Of a stretch of DNA of 15,982 nt, positions 6,952-15,438 are shown piece after piece. The translations under genes and the position numbers were made by a program. Numbering within the stretch: the first letter of the stretch is position 1; every line of letters begins with the position of its first letter. The DNA is from JAJKIV01 sp036509075 (GTDB lineage: Bacteria > Gemmatimonadota > Gemmatimonadetes > Gemmatimonadales > Gemmatimonadaceae). The DNA lies in NCBI GenBank assembly GCA_036509075.1, contig DATCGG010000368.1, positions 1 to 15,982 of the forward strand. Reading direction: 5' to 3'. Below the pieces are notes generated by a model, which searched no databases, was not told where the DNA came from, and saw nothing but the letters and a program-made list of their open reading frames with translations.

Positions 6952-7009
6952 TTGTTGTTGCCCGTCTACAACAAAAGCATTACGGTGTTGGTGTAGCCAG
7001 CCGACAACA
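6952..7009 (+). promoter_or_regulatory. Candidate PadR operator/promoter region
   Basis: TTGTTG (6955-6960), an 8-nt spacer and CAACAA (6969-6974) form a perfect 6-bp inverted repeat. A second, wider TGTTG (6986-6990) ... CAACA (7005-7009) pair follows, 16 nt before the PadR start. PadR proteins are usually autoregulators that bind symmetric sites in their own promoters, so these are the best operator candidates. No convincing -35/-10 pair could be fixed by eye, and no strong Shine-Dalgarno precedes the ATG at 7026. Confidence 0.45.
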
Positions 7010-7025
7010 AAGAGCCGAACCAACG

Positions 7026-7358
7026 ATGCCGCTGCCAGCCGACGAGCTCCTTCAGGGCACGCTCGACCTCCTCATTCTCCGCACGCTCTCCCGCGAGCCA
7101 ATGCACGGCTGGGCCGTCTCGCACCGCATCCAGGAGATCTCGAAGGACGCCCTGCGTGTGAACCAGGGCTCGCTCTACCCGGCGCTGCACCGCCTCGAGG
7201 AGGAAGGCCTCATCGAATCGGAATGGGGTGTGTCCGAGCTCGGCCGTCGCGCGAAGTTCTACGAGATGACCGCCGCCGGCCGACGCCAGCTTGCGCGCGA
7301 GAGCGCCACTTGGCGGAAGTTCTCGGAAGCCGTTCAGCTCGTGCTGCAGTTTGCCTGA
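7026..7358 (+). CDS. PadR-family transcriptional regulator
   Basis: Small winged-helix repressor of 110 aa. The family core is complete: LLQGTLDLLILRTLSREPMHGWAV (about 8-31), the VNQGSLYPALHRLEEEGLIES recognition and wing region (about 45-65), and KFYEMTAAGRRQL (76-88). A short C-terminal helix ends in FSEAVQLVLQFA. This short form, encoded just upstream of a MacB/FtsX-like permease, is a recurrent pair in Acidobacteriota and Gemmatimonadota, where the regulator is presumed to control the permease. The stop codon (7356-7358) is 7 nt before the permease ATG, so the two are almost certainly one operon. Inverted repeats at 6955-7009 are candidate autoregulatory sites. Confidence 0.93.
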   Translation: MPLPADELLQGTLDLLILRTLSREPMHGWAVSHRIQEISKDALRVNQGSLYPALHRLEEEGLIESEWGVSELGRRAKFYEMTAAGRRQLARESATWRKFSEAVQLVLQFA

Positions 7359-7365
7359 GGCGGTC

Positions 7366-9987
7366 ATGCGAATCATTCGGAAGGTCATCCATCGCATGCA
7401 CACGCTCGTCCGGCCACGCCGCTTCGAGCGTGATCTCGACGAGGAGCTGAGCTTTCACCTCGAAATGCAGACGCGCTGGCACGAGTCGCAGGGGCTCGAC
7501 CGCCAGTCGGCACACGCGCTCGCCGCACGAGAGTTCGGCGGTGCGATTCGATTCCGGGAGGAGGTGCTCGACACTCGCGGCTTGACGTGGGCGCAGGACA
7601 TCACGCGCGACATCCGCTTCGCACTCCGCTCGTACCGACGCGCACCGGGCTTCACCGCCGTCGCCGTGATCACCCTCGCGCTGGGGATCGGCACGACGAC
7701 CGCCGCGTTCTCGATCATCGACGCGGTGCTCATTCGGCCACTTGCGTACGAGAAGCCGGAGCGGATCGTCACCCTCACCGGCCGAGACTCGTTGGGGCGC
7801 GAGATCCCGTCCGTGTCGGTACCGACCTTCGACGACTGGCGCGGCCAGAGCCGCAGCTTCTCCGCGATCGCACTGTACGGCACGGCGCGGCGCGCCGTGA
7901 TCACCGCCGGCGAGGCGGCGCACGTCGAGACGGCCAACGTATCGCCCGACTTCTTCCGCGCGTTGGGAGTGCAACCGGCGCTTGGTCGAACGCTCATGCC
8001 CGACGACGTGACCAAAGGAGAGCCGGTGGTCGTCGTCAGCCACGGCTTCTGGGCCAGAGCGTTAGGCAGCCCGCGCACACTTCCCGATGCCCCACTCCGC
8101 ATCGGCACCGACGCCTATCGGATCGTCGGTGTTCTGCCACCGGGCCTCGAGTACCCCGCCGGTGTCGACCTGTTCGTCCCGGATGCGTTCGGCGCACCGT
8201 GGCGCACAGCCAGTCGGAACAACATCAACTTCAACGCCATCGCGCGGCTGGCCGACGGGGTAACGATCGAACAGGCCCGCTCGGAGATGCGGACGATCGC
8301 GGCGCGCGTCCACGCGGCACACCCCGATGACCTGTACGGACGTGGCGTGTCGGTGACGACGCTGCAGCGTCGCATGGTCGGGCCGGTCGAGTCCTACCTC
8401 CGCCTGCTGGCGGGCGCCGTGATCGCCGTACTCCTCGTCGCCTGTGCGAACCTCGCGAATGCCAATCTCGCTCGAGGCGCGGTTCGCGGGCGCGAGATCG
8501 CGATCCGCACCGCACTCGGTGCCGGCCGATGGCGACTGGTTAGGCAGCTCCTTGTCGAGAGTGTCGCGCTGTCGGTGTCCGGCGGAATCGCCGGCGTCGT
8601 GCTCGCCTGGGCGCTCGTCAGGCTTGTCGCGCAAACCAGCGCGGTCGAGCTTCCGCGCGCTGGCGAGATCGCGGTCAACGGCACCGTCCTGGCGTTCGCG
8701 CTTGCCCTGTCAGTCGGCGTGGGGCTCGTGGTTGGTCTCGCGCCGGTGCTTCAGGCGGGCCGGTCGGCCCTCGCGGCAACGATTGCCGCCGGCGGTCGGT
8801 CGACAGGCACGCGACGCCGCGCCACCTCGCGCGATGTGCTCATCGGAATCGAGCTGGCCCTCGCGATCGTGCTGCTCGTCGGCGCGGGATTGCTCATCCG
8901 CAGCTTCCGCGCGGTGATCTCCCGCGACATCGGGTTCATGCCCGACGGCGCGGTCACGGCGGAGTTGTCCTTGCCGCCCGCGAGGTACTCCGGCCGTCGG
9001 GCTTCGCAGTTCTACGGCGAGCTGTTCTCGACGCTCCGCACGATTCCCGGCGTGACGACCGTTGGCGCGACGAACTTCCTCCCACTCGGCTCGAGCGCGA
9101 CGGGGTTCATCGACGTCGAAGGCCAGGCGGACGTCGGCGCGGGCGCGGGTTACCGCGTCGTGAGCGACGACTACTTCCGAGCCATGGGCATTCCACTTCT
9201 TCGCGGCCGGTTCTTCGGACCAGCCGATGACTCGGGAACCACGCGCGTGACGCTGGTCAATCGGGCGATGGCCGAGCGGTACTGGCCCGGGCAGGATCCG
9301 ATCGGCAAGCGGTTCAAGGCGAAGAGTATGGAGTGGAAGGACACGCCGTGGCTCACGGTCGTCGGCGTCGTTGGGAACGTTAGGCACTGGGGGCTCGAGC
9401 AGGACGCCCCTGTCGAACATTATGTCCTCTACCGGCAGCGGCCCGAGTTTGCCCTGAACATGGCCGTCGTCGCTCGCGGCGGCGACGCGGCCACGGTCAT
9501 GAATGGGGTTCGCGAGCGGATTCGCGCGATCGACCGCGACGTCCCGGCCGACATCGGGACGCTCACGGCACGGGTCGACCGGTCGCTGGCCGAGCGGCGC
9601 TTCGTCATGAACGGGCTGGTCGCGTTCGGGGCGCTGGCGCTCGCGCTCGCCGCGATCGGTGTGTACGGCGTGCTGTCGTTCTCGGTGGCGCAGCGAACGC
9701 GCGAGATTGCTGTGCGGATGGCGTTAGGTGCGCATCGTCGCGGTGTGCTCGCGCTCGTCGTCGGTCACGTCCTGCGGGTGAGTATGGTGTCGGCAGCCAT
9801 CGGCCTCCTTGCGGCGCGCGCGCTGAGCCGGCTCATGAGTGCGTTCCTGTTCGATGTCAGCCCGGCGGATCCGCGGACATACGTGGTCGTCACGGCCGTG
9901 CTGATCACCGTCGCGTTGATCGCGGCCTACGCACCGGCGCGCCGTGCGGCCACTGTGGACCCGATGCTGACGTTGAGGTCGGAGTAG
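7366..9987 (+). CDS. ADOP-type orphan ABC permease (two MacB_PCD/FtsX modules)
   Basis: Inner-membrane protein of 873 aa from the 'acidobacterial duplicated orphan permease' group, MacB/FtsX-like proteins without an ATPase encoded beside them. An N-terminal prefix domain (RRFERDLDEELSFHLEMQ, about 18-34) is followed by DIRFALRSYRRAPGFTAVAV and the first transmembrane helix with TLALGIGTTTAAFSIIDAVL (about 103-122). A MacB periplasmic core runs to about 330, then an FtsX membrane block (about 340-480). A second core starts near 520 and a second FtsX block runs from about 745 to the end. The ATG at 7366 is preferred over upstream in-frame codons because GAGG (7357-7360) precedes it by 5 nt, and it starts 7 nt after the padR stop. 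Partner ATPase and substrate are unknown. The gene carries three GTTAGGC motifs and one GTTAGGT. Confidence 0.92.
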   Translation: MRIIRKVIHRMHTLVRPRRFERDLDEELSFHLEMQTRWHESQGLDRQSAHALAAREFGGAIRFREEVLDTRGLTWAQDITRDIRFALRSYRRAPGFTAVAVITLALGIGTTTAAFSIIDAVLIRPLAYEKPERIVTLTGRDSLGREIPSVSVPTFDDWRGQSRSFSAIALYGTARRAVITAGEAAHVETANVSPDFFRALGVQPALGRTLMPDDVTKGEPVVVVSHGFWARALGSPRTLPDAPLRIGTDAYRIVGVLPPGLEYPAGVDLFVPDAFGAPWRTASRNNINFNAIARLADGVTIEQARSEMRTIAARVHAAHPDDLYGRGVSVTTLQRRMVGPVESYLRLLAGAVIAVLLVACANLANANLARGAVRGREIAIRTALGAGRWRLVRQLLVESVALSVSGGIAGVVLAWALVRLVAQTSAVELPRAGEIAVNGTVLAFALALSVGVGLVVGLAPVLQAGRSALAATIAAGGRSTGTRRRATSRDVLIGIELALAIVLLVGAGLLIRSFRAVISRDIGFMPDGAVTAELSLPPARYSGRRASQFYGELFSTLRTIPGVTTVGATNFLPLGSSATGFIDVEGQADVGAGAGYRVVSDDYFRAMGIPLLRGRFFGPADDSGTTRVTLVNRAMAERYWPGQDPIGKRFKAKSMEWKDTPWLTVVGVVGNVRHWGLEQDAPVEHYVLYRQRPEFALNMAVVARGGDAATVMNGVRERIRAIDRDVPADIGTLTARVDRSLAERRFVMNGLVAFGALALALAAIGVYGVLSFSVAQRTREIAVRMALGAHRRGVLALVVGHVLRVSMVSAAIGLLAARALSRLMSAFLFDVSPADPRTYVVVTAVLITVALIAAYAPARRAATVDPMLTLRSE

Positions 9988-10079
9988 CTAGCGTCCGGGC
10001 GCGTCACGGAGCAGAATGGTCGTCTTCGCGCGCTGTTCCGCCGCGCGCCCCGATCCACTTCGCGACTCCGGAGCCCCAT

Positions 10080-13000
10080 ATGTCCCGTTGGCTGGTCTGC
10101 ATCGGGTTTACCCTCGCCGCCCTCGCTACCTGTGTAGTGGAAGCTTCCGCTCAGAACGGCACGCCGGCCGGCGTGCCCACCTTCGCCGAGCCGGGGATCT
10201 CGCCCGACCACTCTGAGATCGCGTTCGTGTCGGGCGGTGACATCTGGACGGTGCCGTCGACGGGTGGCGTCGCCCGACTGCTCGTCTCGCATCCCGCGAG
10301 CGAGTCGCGCCCGCTGTACTCGCCCGACGGGAAGCGCCTGGCGTTCGTCTCGACGCGAACGGGCGGCGGCGACGTGTACGTGCTGACGTTCGCGACCGGT
10401 GACCTCATCCGTCTCACGTTCGACGACGGCCTCGACCAGCTCGACTCGTGGTCGCCCGACGGCAAGTGGGTTTACTTCTCGTCCACGAGCCGCGAGATCG
10501 CCGGCATGAACGACGTGTTCCGCGTGAGCGCCGAAGGCGGCACGCCCATGCCGGTGAGCGCGGACCGCTACACGAACGAGTACTGGGCGGCCCCGGCGCC
10601 TAACGGTGGCGCCGTCGCCTTCACGGCCCGCGGCACGACGTCGGGCCAGTGGTGGCGGCTTGGCCGCAGCCACCTGGATGAATCCGAGATCTGGATCCTC
10701 CGCGATCCACAGGGCATGCGCTACGAGCGGGTGAGCGCGGGCCAGTCGAAGGATGAGTGGCCAATGTGGACGCCCGATGGCCGGACGCTCTACTACGTCT
10801 CGGACAAGGCAGGACCTCAGAACATCGTGCGGCGCGCAATCGGTGGTGAGCCGACGGCTGTCACCCGCTTCACGAATGGTCGAGTTCTGTGGCCCACGAT
10901 CGCGACCGACGGAAAGATGATCGCCTTCGAGCGCGACTTCGGTATCTGGACGCTCGACACCGGCACGGGCGAGGCGAAGCAGGTCTCGATCACGCTGCGG
11001 GGGGCGCCGGCCGGTCCGGCGATCGAGCGCATGACGCTCACGAACGGCTTCGAGGAGATGGAGCTTTCGCCTGACGGCAGGAAGGTGGTGTTCGTCGTCC
11101 ACGGCGAGGTGTTCGCTGCCTCATCCCGCGATGGCGGCACAGCCACGCGTGTCACGACGACGGCTGCCCGCGAACGCCAGGTCCGGTGGTCGCCGGACAG
11201 CCGCCGGCTCGTCTACGTGTCCGATCGCGATGGCTCGCAGGGGCTGTACCTCTACGATTTCGGCTCGACCCAGGAGACGCGCCTGACCCAGGCCGCCGCG
11301 GGCGACGTCACTCCGATGTTCTCGCCGGATGGCAAATCGATCGCGTTCCAGCGCGGCGGCACGGAGCTCCGCGTGATCGATCTCGACACGAAACGGGATC
11401 GCCTCATCACGCGCGGCACGTTCAGTCGCGCACCGTTCACGGCGGACGGGTCGGTCGCGTGGTCGCCGGATAATCGCTGGCTCGCGTACGTCGACCGTGC
11501 GGCCAAGGGGTTCAGCAATGTCTATGTGAGTCCAGCGGCCGGCGGCGAACGTCATCAGGTCTCGTTCCTTGCGAACGAGTTCGGAGGAACGATCTCGTGG
11601 AGCTCCGACGGGACGTATCTCATCTACGATTCGGGCCAGCGAACGGAGGAGCGGCAGCTCGCGCGGATCGACCTGACGATGCGCACGCCGAAATTCCGGG
11701 AAGATCAGTTCCGCGATCTCTTCCGCGTCGAGACGCGGAATCCGGCGCAGCCGGCGCCGACACCGCTGCCCGCACCTACCGAGCCCGCGGGGCCCCCCGC
11801 ACCGGCGCCTAACGACTCAGCCCGGCGTCCCGCGGCGGACAGCATCGGTGCTCGCGGCAATGCGGCCGCCTCGCATCGGCCGGTCGCCCCGGTGCAGATC
11901 GTCTTCGATGACATTCGCCGCCGGTTGTCGCTCCTCGACGTGGGTGTGTCGGTCGCTACGCACGTCATGAGCCCCGATGGGAAAATGCTGCTGCTCACCG
12001 CAACGGCAGGTGGCCAACAGAACCTGTACGTCTACCCGCTCGATGAGCTCTCGCGCGAGCCCGCGGTCGCCCGTCAGATCACATCGACGGCCGGCGCCAA
12101 GCGCGATGCCCAGTGGTCGCCCGACGGAAAAGAAGTCTTTTACCTCGAGCAGGGTCGCATCTCGAGCGCGACTGTCGAGTCCCGTCAGACTCGCGCCCTC
12201 GCAGTCACCGCGGAGATGGACGTCAATTTCGATGCCGAGAAGATGGAGGTGTTCTCGCAGGCGTGGCGGTACCTGGCGGACAACTTCGCCGACTCCACCA
12301 TGAACGGCGTGGACTGGGCCGCCGTGCGGACGCGCTACGCGCCGCACATCGCGGGCGCGCGCTCCCCTGACGAGATGCGTCGCCTGCTGAACCTCATGGT
12401 CGGCGAATTGAACGCGTCGCACTCGGGTGTCGGGGGCCCGCAGGGAGGACCGGGGCCGAGCACCGGGCGCATCGGCTTGCGCTTCGACCGGGCGGAGTAC
12501 GAGGCGAACGGGCGACTCAAGGTGGCGAGCGTCATCCCGTTAGGCCCCGCGGCGATCGCCGGGATGAAAGCCAGCCAGTACGTGATCGCGGTGGACGGAC
12601 GCAAAATCGATGGGCATACGAACCTCGACGAGCTGCTCGCCAACACGATCGGGAAAAAGGTGTCGCTGTCCGTCGCACCGACGCCTGACGGCAAGGACTC
12701 CCGCGAGGTCGCCGTGCGGCCGGTCAACGCGCAGACGGAGAAGGCGTTGCTGTATCGTGAGTGGGTGGAGGACAAGCGCGCGTACGTCGCCAAGGCGAGT
12801 GGGGGAAAGCTCGGGTACGTGCACATGTTCGACATGGGCGCCGGCTCGCTCGCCCAGCTCTACGTCGACCTCGATCCCGAGAACCATGCGCGTGAGGGCG
12901 TCATCATCGACGTCCGGCACAACAACGGTGGGTTCGTAAACCCGTACGCGATCGACGTCTTCGCGCGTCGCGGCTACATGACGATGACGCCACGCGGCGG

Positions 13001-13379
13001 AACCGAATCGCCGGCGCGCACGGTGCTCGGGCAGCGCGCGCTCGAGGCGCCGACGGCCCTCGTGACGGACCAGCACTCGCTGTCGGATGCGGAGGACTTC
13101 ACGGAAGGATACCGGACGCTCAAGCTCGGTCCTGTGATCGGCGAGCCCACCGCCGGGTGGATCATCTACACGTCGAATGTGAGCCTCATCGACGGCTCGT
13201 CCTTGCGGCTTCCGTCGACGATGATTCGCGGGAGCGACGGGAAGGTGATGGAGATGAATCCGCGCTCCGTGGATGTTCTCGTCGAGCGTCCGGTCGGCGA
13301 GAGCTACACGGGCAAGGACTCACAGCTCGACGCCGCAGTGAAGGAGTTGCTCAAGCGACTGACCGTCAAATCCAACTAA
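10080..13379 (+). CDS. Secreted tricorn-type protease (TolB/WD40-like propellers, PDZ, S41 catalytic domain)
   Basis: Large peptidase of 1099 aa expected to cut oligopeptides in the periplasm. A signal peptide covers residues 1 to about 25 (hydrophobic core, then VEASAQ). Two beta-propellers (about 30-330 and 330-715) show many SPDGK-type repeats. They are interrupted by a Pro/Ala-rich, low-complexity linker at about 553-605. A helical C1 domain spans about 715-785, a PDZ domain about 792-890, and the S41 C2 domain runs to the end. Catalytic positions of Thermoplasma tricorn are matched in type and spacing: S780-H781 (ASHSG), S1002-D1003 (HSLSDAED) and E1058 (MEMNP). The ATG at 10080 has GGAG (10070-10073) 6 nt upstream. 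It lies 92 bp after the ADOP gene, so it is probably a separate transcript, and 36 bp before lctP. Archaeal tricorn is cytosolic; the signal peptide makes this an exported form. Confidence 0.92.
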   Translation: MSRWLVCIGFTLAALATCVVEASAQNGTPAGVPTFAEPGISPDHSEIAFVSGGDIWTVPSTGGVARLLVSHPASESRPLYSPDGKRLAFVSTRTGGGDVYVLTFATGDLIRLTFDDGLDQLDSWSPDGKWVYFSSTSREIAGMNDVFRVSAEGGTPMPVSADRYTNEYWAAPAPNGGAVAFTARGTTSGQWWRLGRSHLDESEIWILRDPQGMRYERVSAGQSKDEWPMWTPDGRTLYYVSDKAGPQNIVRRAIGGEPTAVTRFTNGRVLWPTIATDGKMIAFERDFGIWTLDTGTGEAKQVSITLRGAPAGPAIERMTLTNGFEEMELSPDGRKVVFVVHGEVFAASSRDGGTATRVTTTAARERQVRWSPDSRRLVYVSDRDGSQGLYLYDFGSTQETRLTQAAAGDVTPMFSPDGKSIAFQRGGTELRVIDLDTKRDRLITRGTFSRAPFTADGSVAWSPDNRWLAYVDRAAKGFSNVYVSPAAGGERHQVSFLANEFGGTISWSSDGTYLIYDSGQRTEERQLARIDLTMRTPKFREDQFRDLFRVETRNPAQPAPTPLPAPTEPAGPPAPAPNDSARRPAADSIGARGNAAASHRPVAPVQIVFDDIRRRLSLLDVGVSVATHVMSPDGKMLLLTATAGGQQNLYVYPLDELSREPAVARQITSTAGAKRDAQWSPDGKEVFYLEQGRISSATVESRQTRALAVTAEMDVNFDAEKMEVFSQAWRYLADNFADSTMNGVDWAAVRTRYAPHIAGARSPDEMRRLLNLMVGELNASHSGVGGPQGGPGPSTGRIGLRFDRAEYEANGRLKVASVIPLGPAAIAGMKASQYVIAVDGRKIDGHTNLDELLANTIGKKVSLSVAPTPDGKDSREVAVRPVNAQTEKALLYREWVEDKRAYVAKASGGKLGYVHMFDMGAGSLAQLYVDLDPENHAREGVIIDVRHNNGGFVNPYAIDVFARRGYMTMTPRGGTESPARTVLGQRALEAPTALVTDQHSLSDAEDFTEGYRTLKLGPVIGEPTAGWIIYTSNVSLIDGSSLRLPSTMIRGSDGKVMEMNPRSVDVLVERPVGESYTGKDSQLDAAVKELLKRLTVKSN

Positions 13380-13381
13380 CT

Positions 13382-13410
13382 GCAGGCTGGCAAGCCAAAC
13401 AGCCAGCTGC
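13382..13410 (+). other. Intercistronic hairpin between the tricorn gene and lctP
   Basis: GCAGGCTGGC (13382-13391) can pair with GCCAGCTGC (13402-13410) as a 9-bp stem with one bulged base and a 10-nt loop. It starts 3 nt after the protease stop and ends 5 nt before the lctP ATG, in place of a visible Shine-Dalgarno. There is no T-tract, so a strong terminator is unlikely. It may modulate read-through or translation of lctP, or be chance in GC-rich DNA. Confidence 0.3.
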
Positions 13411-13415
13411 CTCCT

Positions 13416-15101
13416 ATGTGGAATCAGTCCTACGACCCATTCAACTCGCCGGTTCTCTCGACGCTGGTTGCGGCGCTGCCCCTCGTCGTGCTGCTCGGGC
13501 TCCTGGCGCGCCACGGAGTCCGAGCGCATTACGCCGCGCTCCTCGGGCTCGCGGCTGCGCTGGTAGTGGCAGTTGCGGTGCAAGGCATGCCGACCGGGAT
13601 GGCGCTCCGCGCCGCGGCATTCGGCGCCGCGTATGGGCTCTTTCCCATCGGCTGGATCGTACTCAACGTGTTGTTTCTGCACGCGCTGGCGAGCGATCGT
13701 GGTCTGGTCGACGAGCTTCGCGTGGGTATCACCCGCCTAACGAGTGATCGCCGGCTCCAGCTGCTCTTCGTCGCGTTTTGCTTCGGCGCGTTCTTCGAGG
13801 GCGCGGCCGGCTTCGGAACACCGGTCGCCGTCACGGGCGCGCTGCTCATTGCGCTTGGCTTCGAGCCGTTGGAGGCGTCGGGGCTCTCGCTCATCGCCAA
13901 CACCGCGCCCGTCGCTTTCGGTGCGCTGGGAACGCCGATCATCGCATTGCAGGGTGTAACAGGACTGGATCTCAACGCGTTGAGCGCGATGGTCGGGCGG
14001 CAGCTCCCGCTGTTCTCCCTCATCGTTCCGTTCTGGCTGATCTGGGCGTACGCGGGTTTCCGCGGCATGATCGAGGTGTGGCCCGCCGTGCTCGTGGCAG
14101 GCGTGTCGTTCGCGGTGCCGCAGTTTCTCGTGTCGAACTTCCACGGCCCATGGCTCGTGGACATCGTCGCCTCGGTCGTGTCGATGACGATGCTGGCCAG
14201 CTTCCTTCGGGTCTGGCGGCCCGCGCGCGCCTGGGCGGGAGCGGGAAAGCCGGGAACCGTGGTGGCTGACGCGCTGGCGTCTGATCCCGTGCCGTCACCA
14301 GCCACACGATCGACTCCAGGCCGCCTAACGACGACCCCGACGGGCCGCGCGATGGCGTATCTGCCGTGGGTCGTGCTCAGCATCCTCGTGTTTGCGTGGG
14401 GACTTCCCCAGGTCAAGGCGCTGCTGAACGGGATCTCGGCACCGAAGCTCCCGATCGGTGGGCTCGACAAATCCGTGTTCCGGGTGCCGCCGGTCGTCGC
14501 GACGGCCGCACCCGAGGCCGCGGTGTTCACGTTCAACTGGCTCTCGGCCACCGGTACGGCGATCCTGATCGCTGCGCTGGTGACCGGTGTCGCCATCCGC
14601 TGCCGACCAGCAGATCTCGTGCGGACGTACTTCCGCACGATCGTTCGTACGGGCCCATCGCTCGTCACGATCGCGGCCATGCTCGCGCTGGGCTATACCG
14701 CGCGGTACTCCGGCCAGGATGCGATTCTCGGTCTCGCGTTCGCGCACACGGGTGTCATGTACCCGTTCTTCGGGACGCTGCTCGGCTGGCTCGGCGTTGC
14801 ACTGACCGGGTCGGACACATCATCGAACGTGCTGTTCGGGAGTCTGCAGACGATCACCGCGCGACGCGTCGGCGTGAGCGAGACACTCATGGCGGCGTCG
14901 AACAGCTCGGGCGGCGTGATGGGCAAGATGATCGACGCGCAGAGCATCGTCGTGGCGAGCACCGCCACCCGGTGGTACGGTCACGAATCGAGGATCCTGA
15001 GGTACGTGTTCCGGCACAGCATAGCGCTGGCGGCGCTCGTCGGGATTTGGGTCATGCTGCAGGCGTATGTCTGGCCGTTTACAGGACTGGTCGTTCGCTG
15101 A
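13416..15101 (+). CDS. lctP: L-lactate permease (LctP/LldP family)
   Basis: Inner-membrane carrier that imports lactate (often glycolate too) with protons. It is 561 aa, close to E. coli LldP (about 551). The N-terminus MWNQSYDPFNSPVLSTLVAALP matches the family start, supporting the ATG at 13416 although no Shine-Dalgarno is visible. The family signature FCFGAFFEGAAGFGTPVAVT lies at about 121-140, followed by NTAPVAFGALGTPIIAL (about 162-178). The conserved C-terminal block GSDTSSNVLFGSLQ and ASNSSGGVMGKMIDAQSI is present, and hydrophobic segments fill the rest. A polar insert at about 270-305 (Ser/Thr/Pro-rich, containing a GCCTAAC motif) separates two membrane blocks. No lactate dehydrogenase or LldR-type regulator is nearby. 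The short 36-bp gap to the tricorn gene suggests possible co-transcription. Confidence 0.93.
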   Translation: MWNQSYDPFNSPVLSTLVAALPLVVLLGLLARHGVRAHYAALLGLAAALVVAVAVQGMPTGMALRAAAFGAAYGLFPIGWIVLNVLFLHALASDRGLVDELRVGITRLTSDRRLQLLFVAFCFGAFFEGAAGFGTPVAVTGALLIALGFEPLEASGLSLIANTAPVAFGALGTPIIALQGVTGLDLNALSAMVGRQLPLFSLIVPFWLIWAYAGFRGMIEVWPAVLVAGVSFAVPQFLVSNFHGPWLVDIVASVVSMTMLASFLRVWRPARAWAGAGKPGTVVADALASDPVPSPATRSTPGRLTTTPTGRAMAYLPWVVLSILVFAWGLPQVKALLNGISAPKLPIGGLDKSVFRVPPVVATAAPEAAVFTFNWLSATGTAILIAALVTGVAIRCRPADLVRTYFRTIVRTGPSLVTIAAMLALGYTARYSGQDAILGLAFAHTGVMYPFFGTLLGWLGVALTGSDTSSNVLFGSLQTITARRVGVSETLMAASNSSGGVMGKMIDAQSIVVASTATRWYGHESRILRYVFRHSIALAALVGIWVMLQAYVWPFTGLVVR

Positions 15102-15103
15102 CA

Positions 15104-15419
15104 CCGCCCTGTCAGCATCGCTTTACTTCGATACTCCGAAAAAGCAGGGAAACGGATAAAACGGATCTTGAACGGCGATCCTGCGGATCGCTCCTCAGCA
15201 CCGACACGCCCGCTCGCAACGAGCAGTGTTTTTGAATAACAGCCTCGGGAAGTTCTTTACCCGGCTTCCCGAGGCAGTTGAACAAGAATCCCCCCGGCCG
15301 CTGTGAGAGGATCCTTACCTCCACACGGAGCGATCCGAGTGATCGCCGTTTCGCAGATCTGTTTCATCCGCGTTCCGGCTTTTTCGGAGGCTCGAGGCGA
15401 AGCGATGCTGACAGGGCGG
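15104..15419. repeat. 316-bp palindromic, MITE-like repeat element
   Basis: The left arm 15104-15194 is the inverted complement of the right arm 15327-15419. The outer 64 bp align without gaps at 53/64 identity by hand (the outermost 20 bp are identical), and the inner part continues with a 2-nt gap to GGATCGCTCC. The 132-bp centre holds a perfect 11-bp inverted repeat (15242-15252 with 15265-15275). I see no open reading frame of credible composition and no clear target-site duplication. It begins 3 nt after the lctP stop and occupies most of the 397-bp gene-free stretch 15102-15498. A partial relative lies at 4284-4457. A transcript through it could fold into one long hairpin and might end lctP mRNA, but transposition or function is inference. 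Confidence 0.7.
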
Positions 15420-15438
15420 ACTGGCGCCGGAGTGATCG

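Noticed and set aside
9927..11102. 391-codon minus-strand open frame opposite the tricorn gene
   Set aside because: Arg/Ala/Asp-rich shadow of the protease coding strand, spanning the ADOP stop and the tricorn start with no domain.
13529..14680. 383-codon minus-strand open frame opposite lctP
   Set aside because: Low-complexity Ser/Thr/Ala/Pro composition and full overlap with a clear LctP family protein mark it as a shadow frame.
15104..15419. Insertion sequence with transposase
   Set aside because: Terminal inverted repeats are present, but the 132-bp centre cannot encode a transposase and no target duplication is clear.
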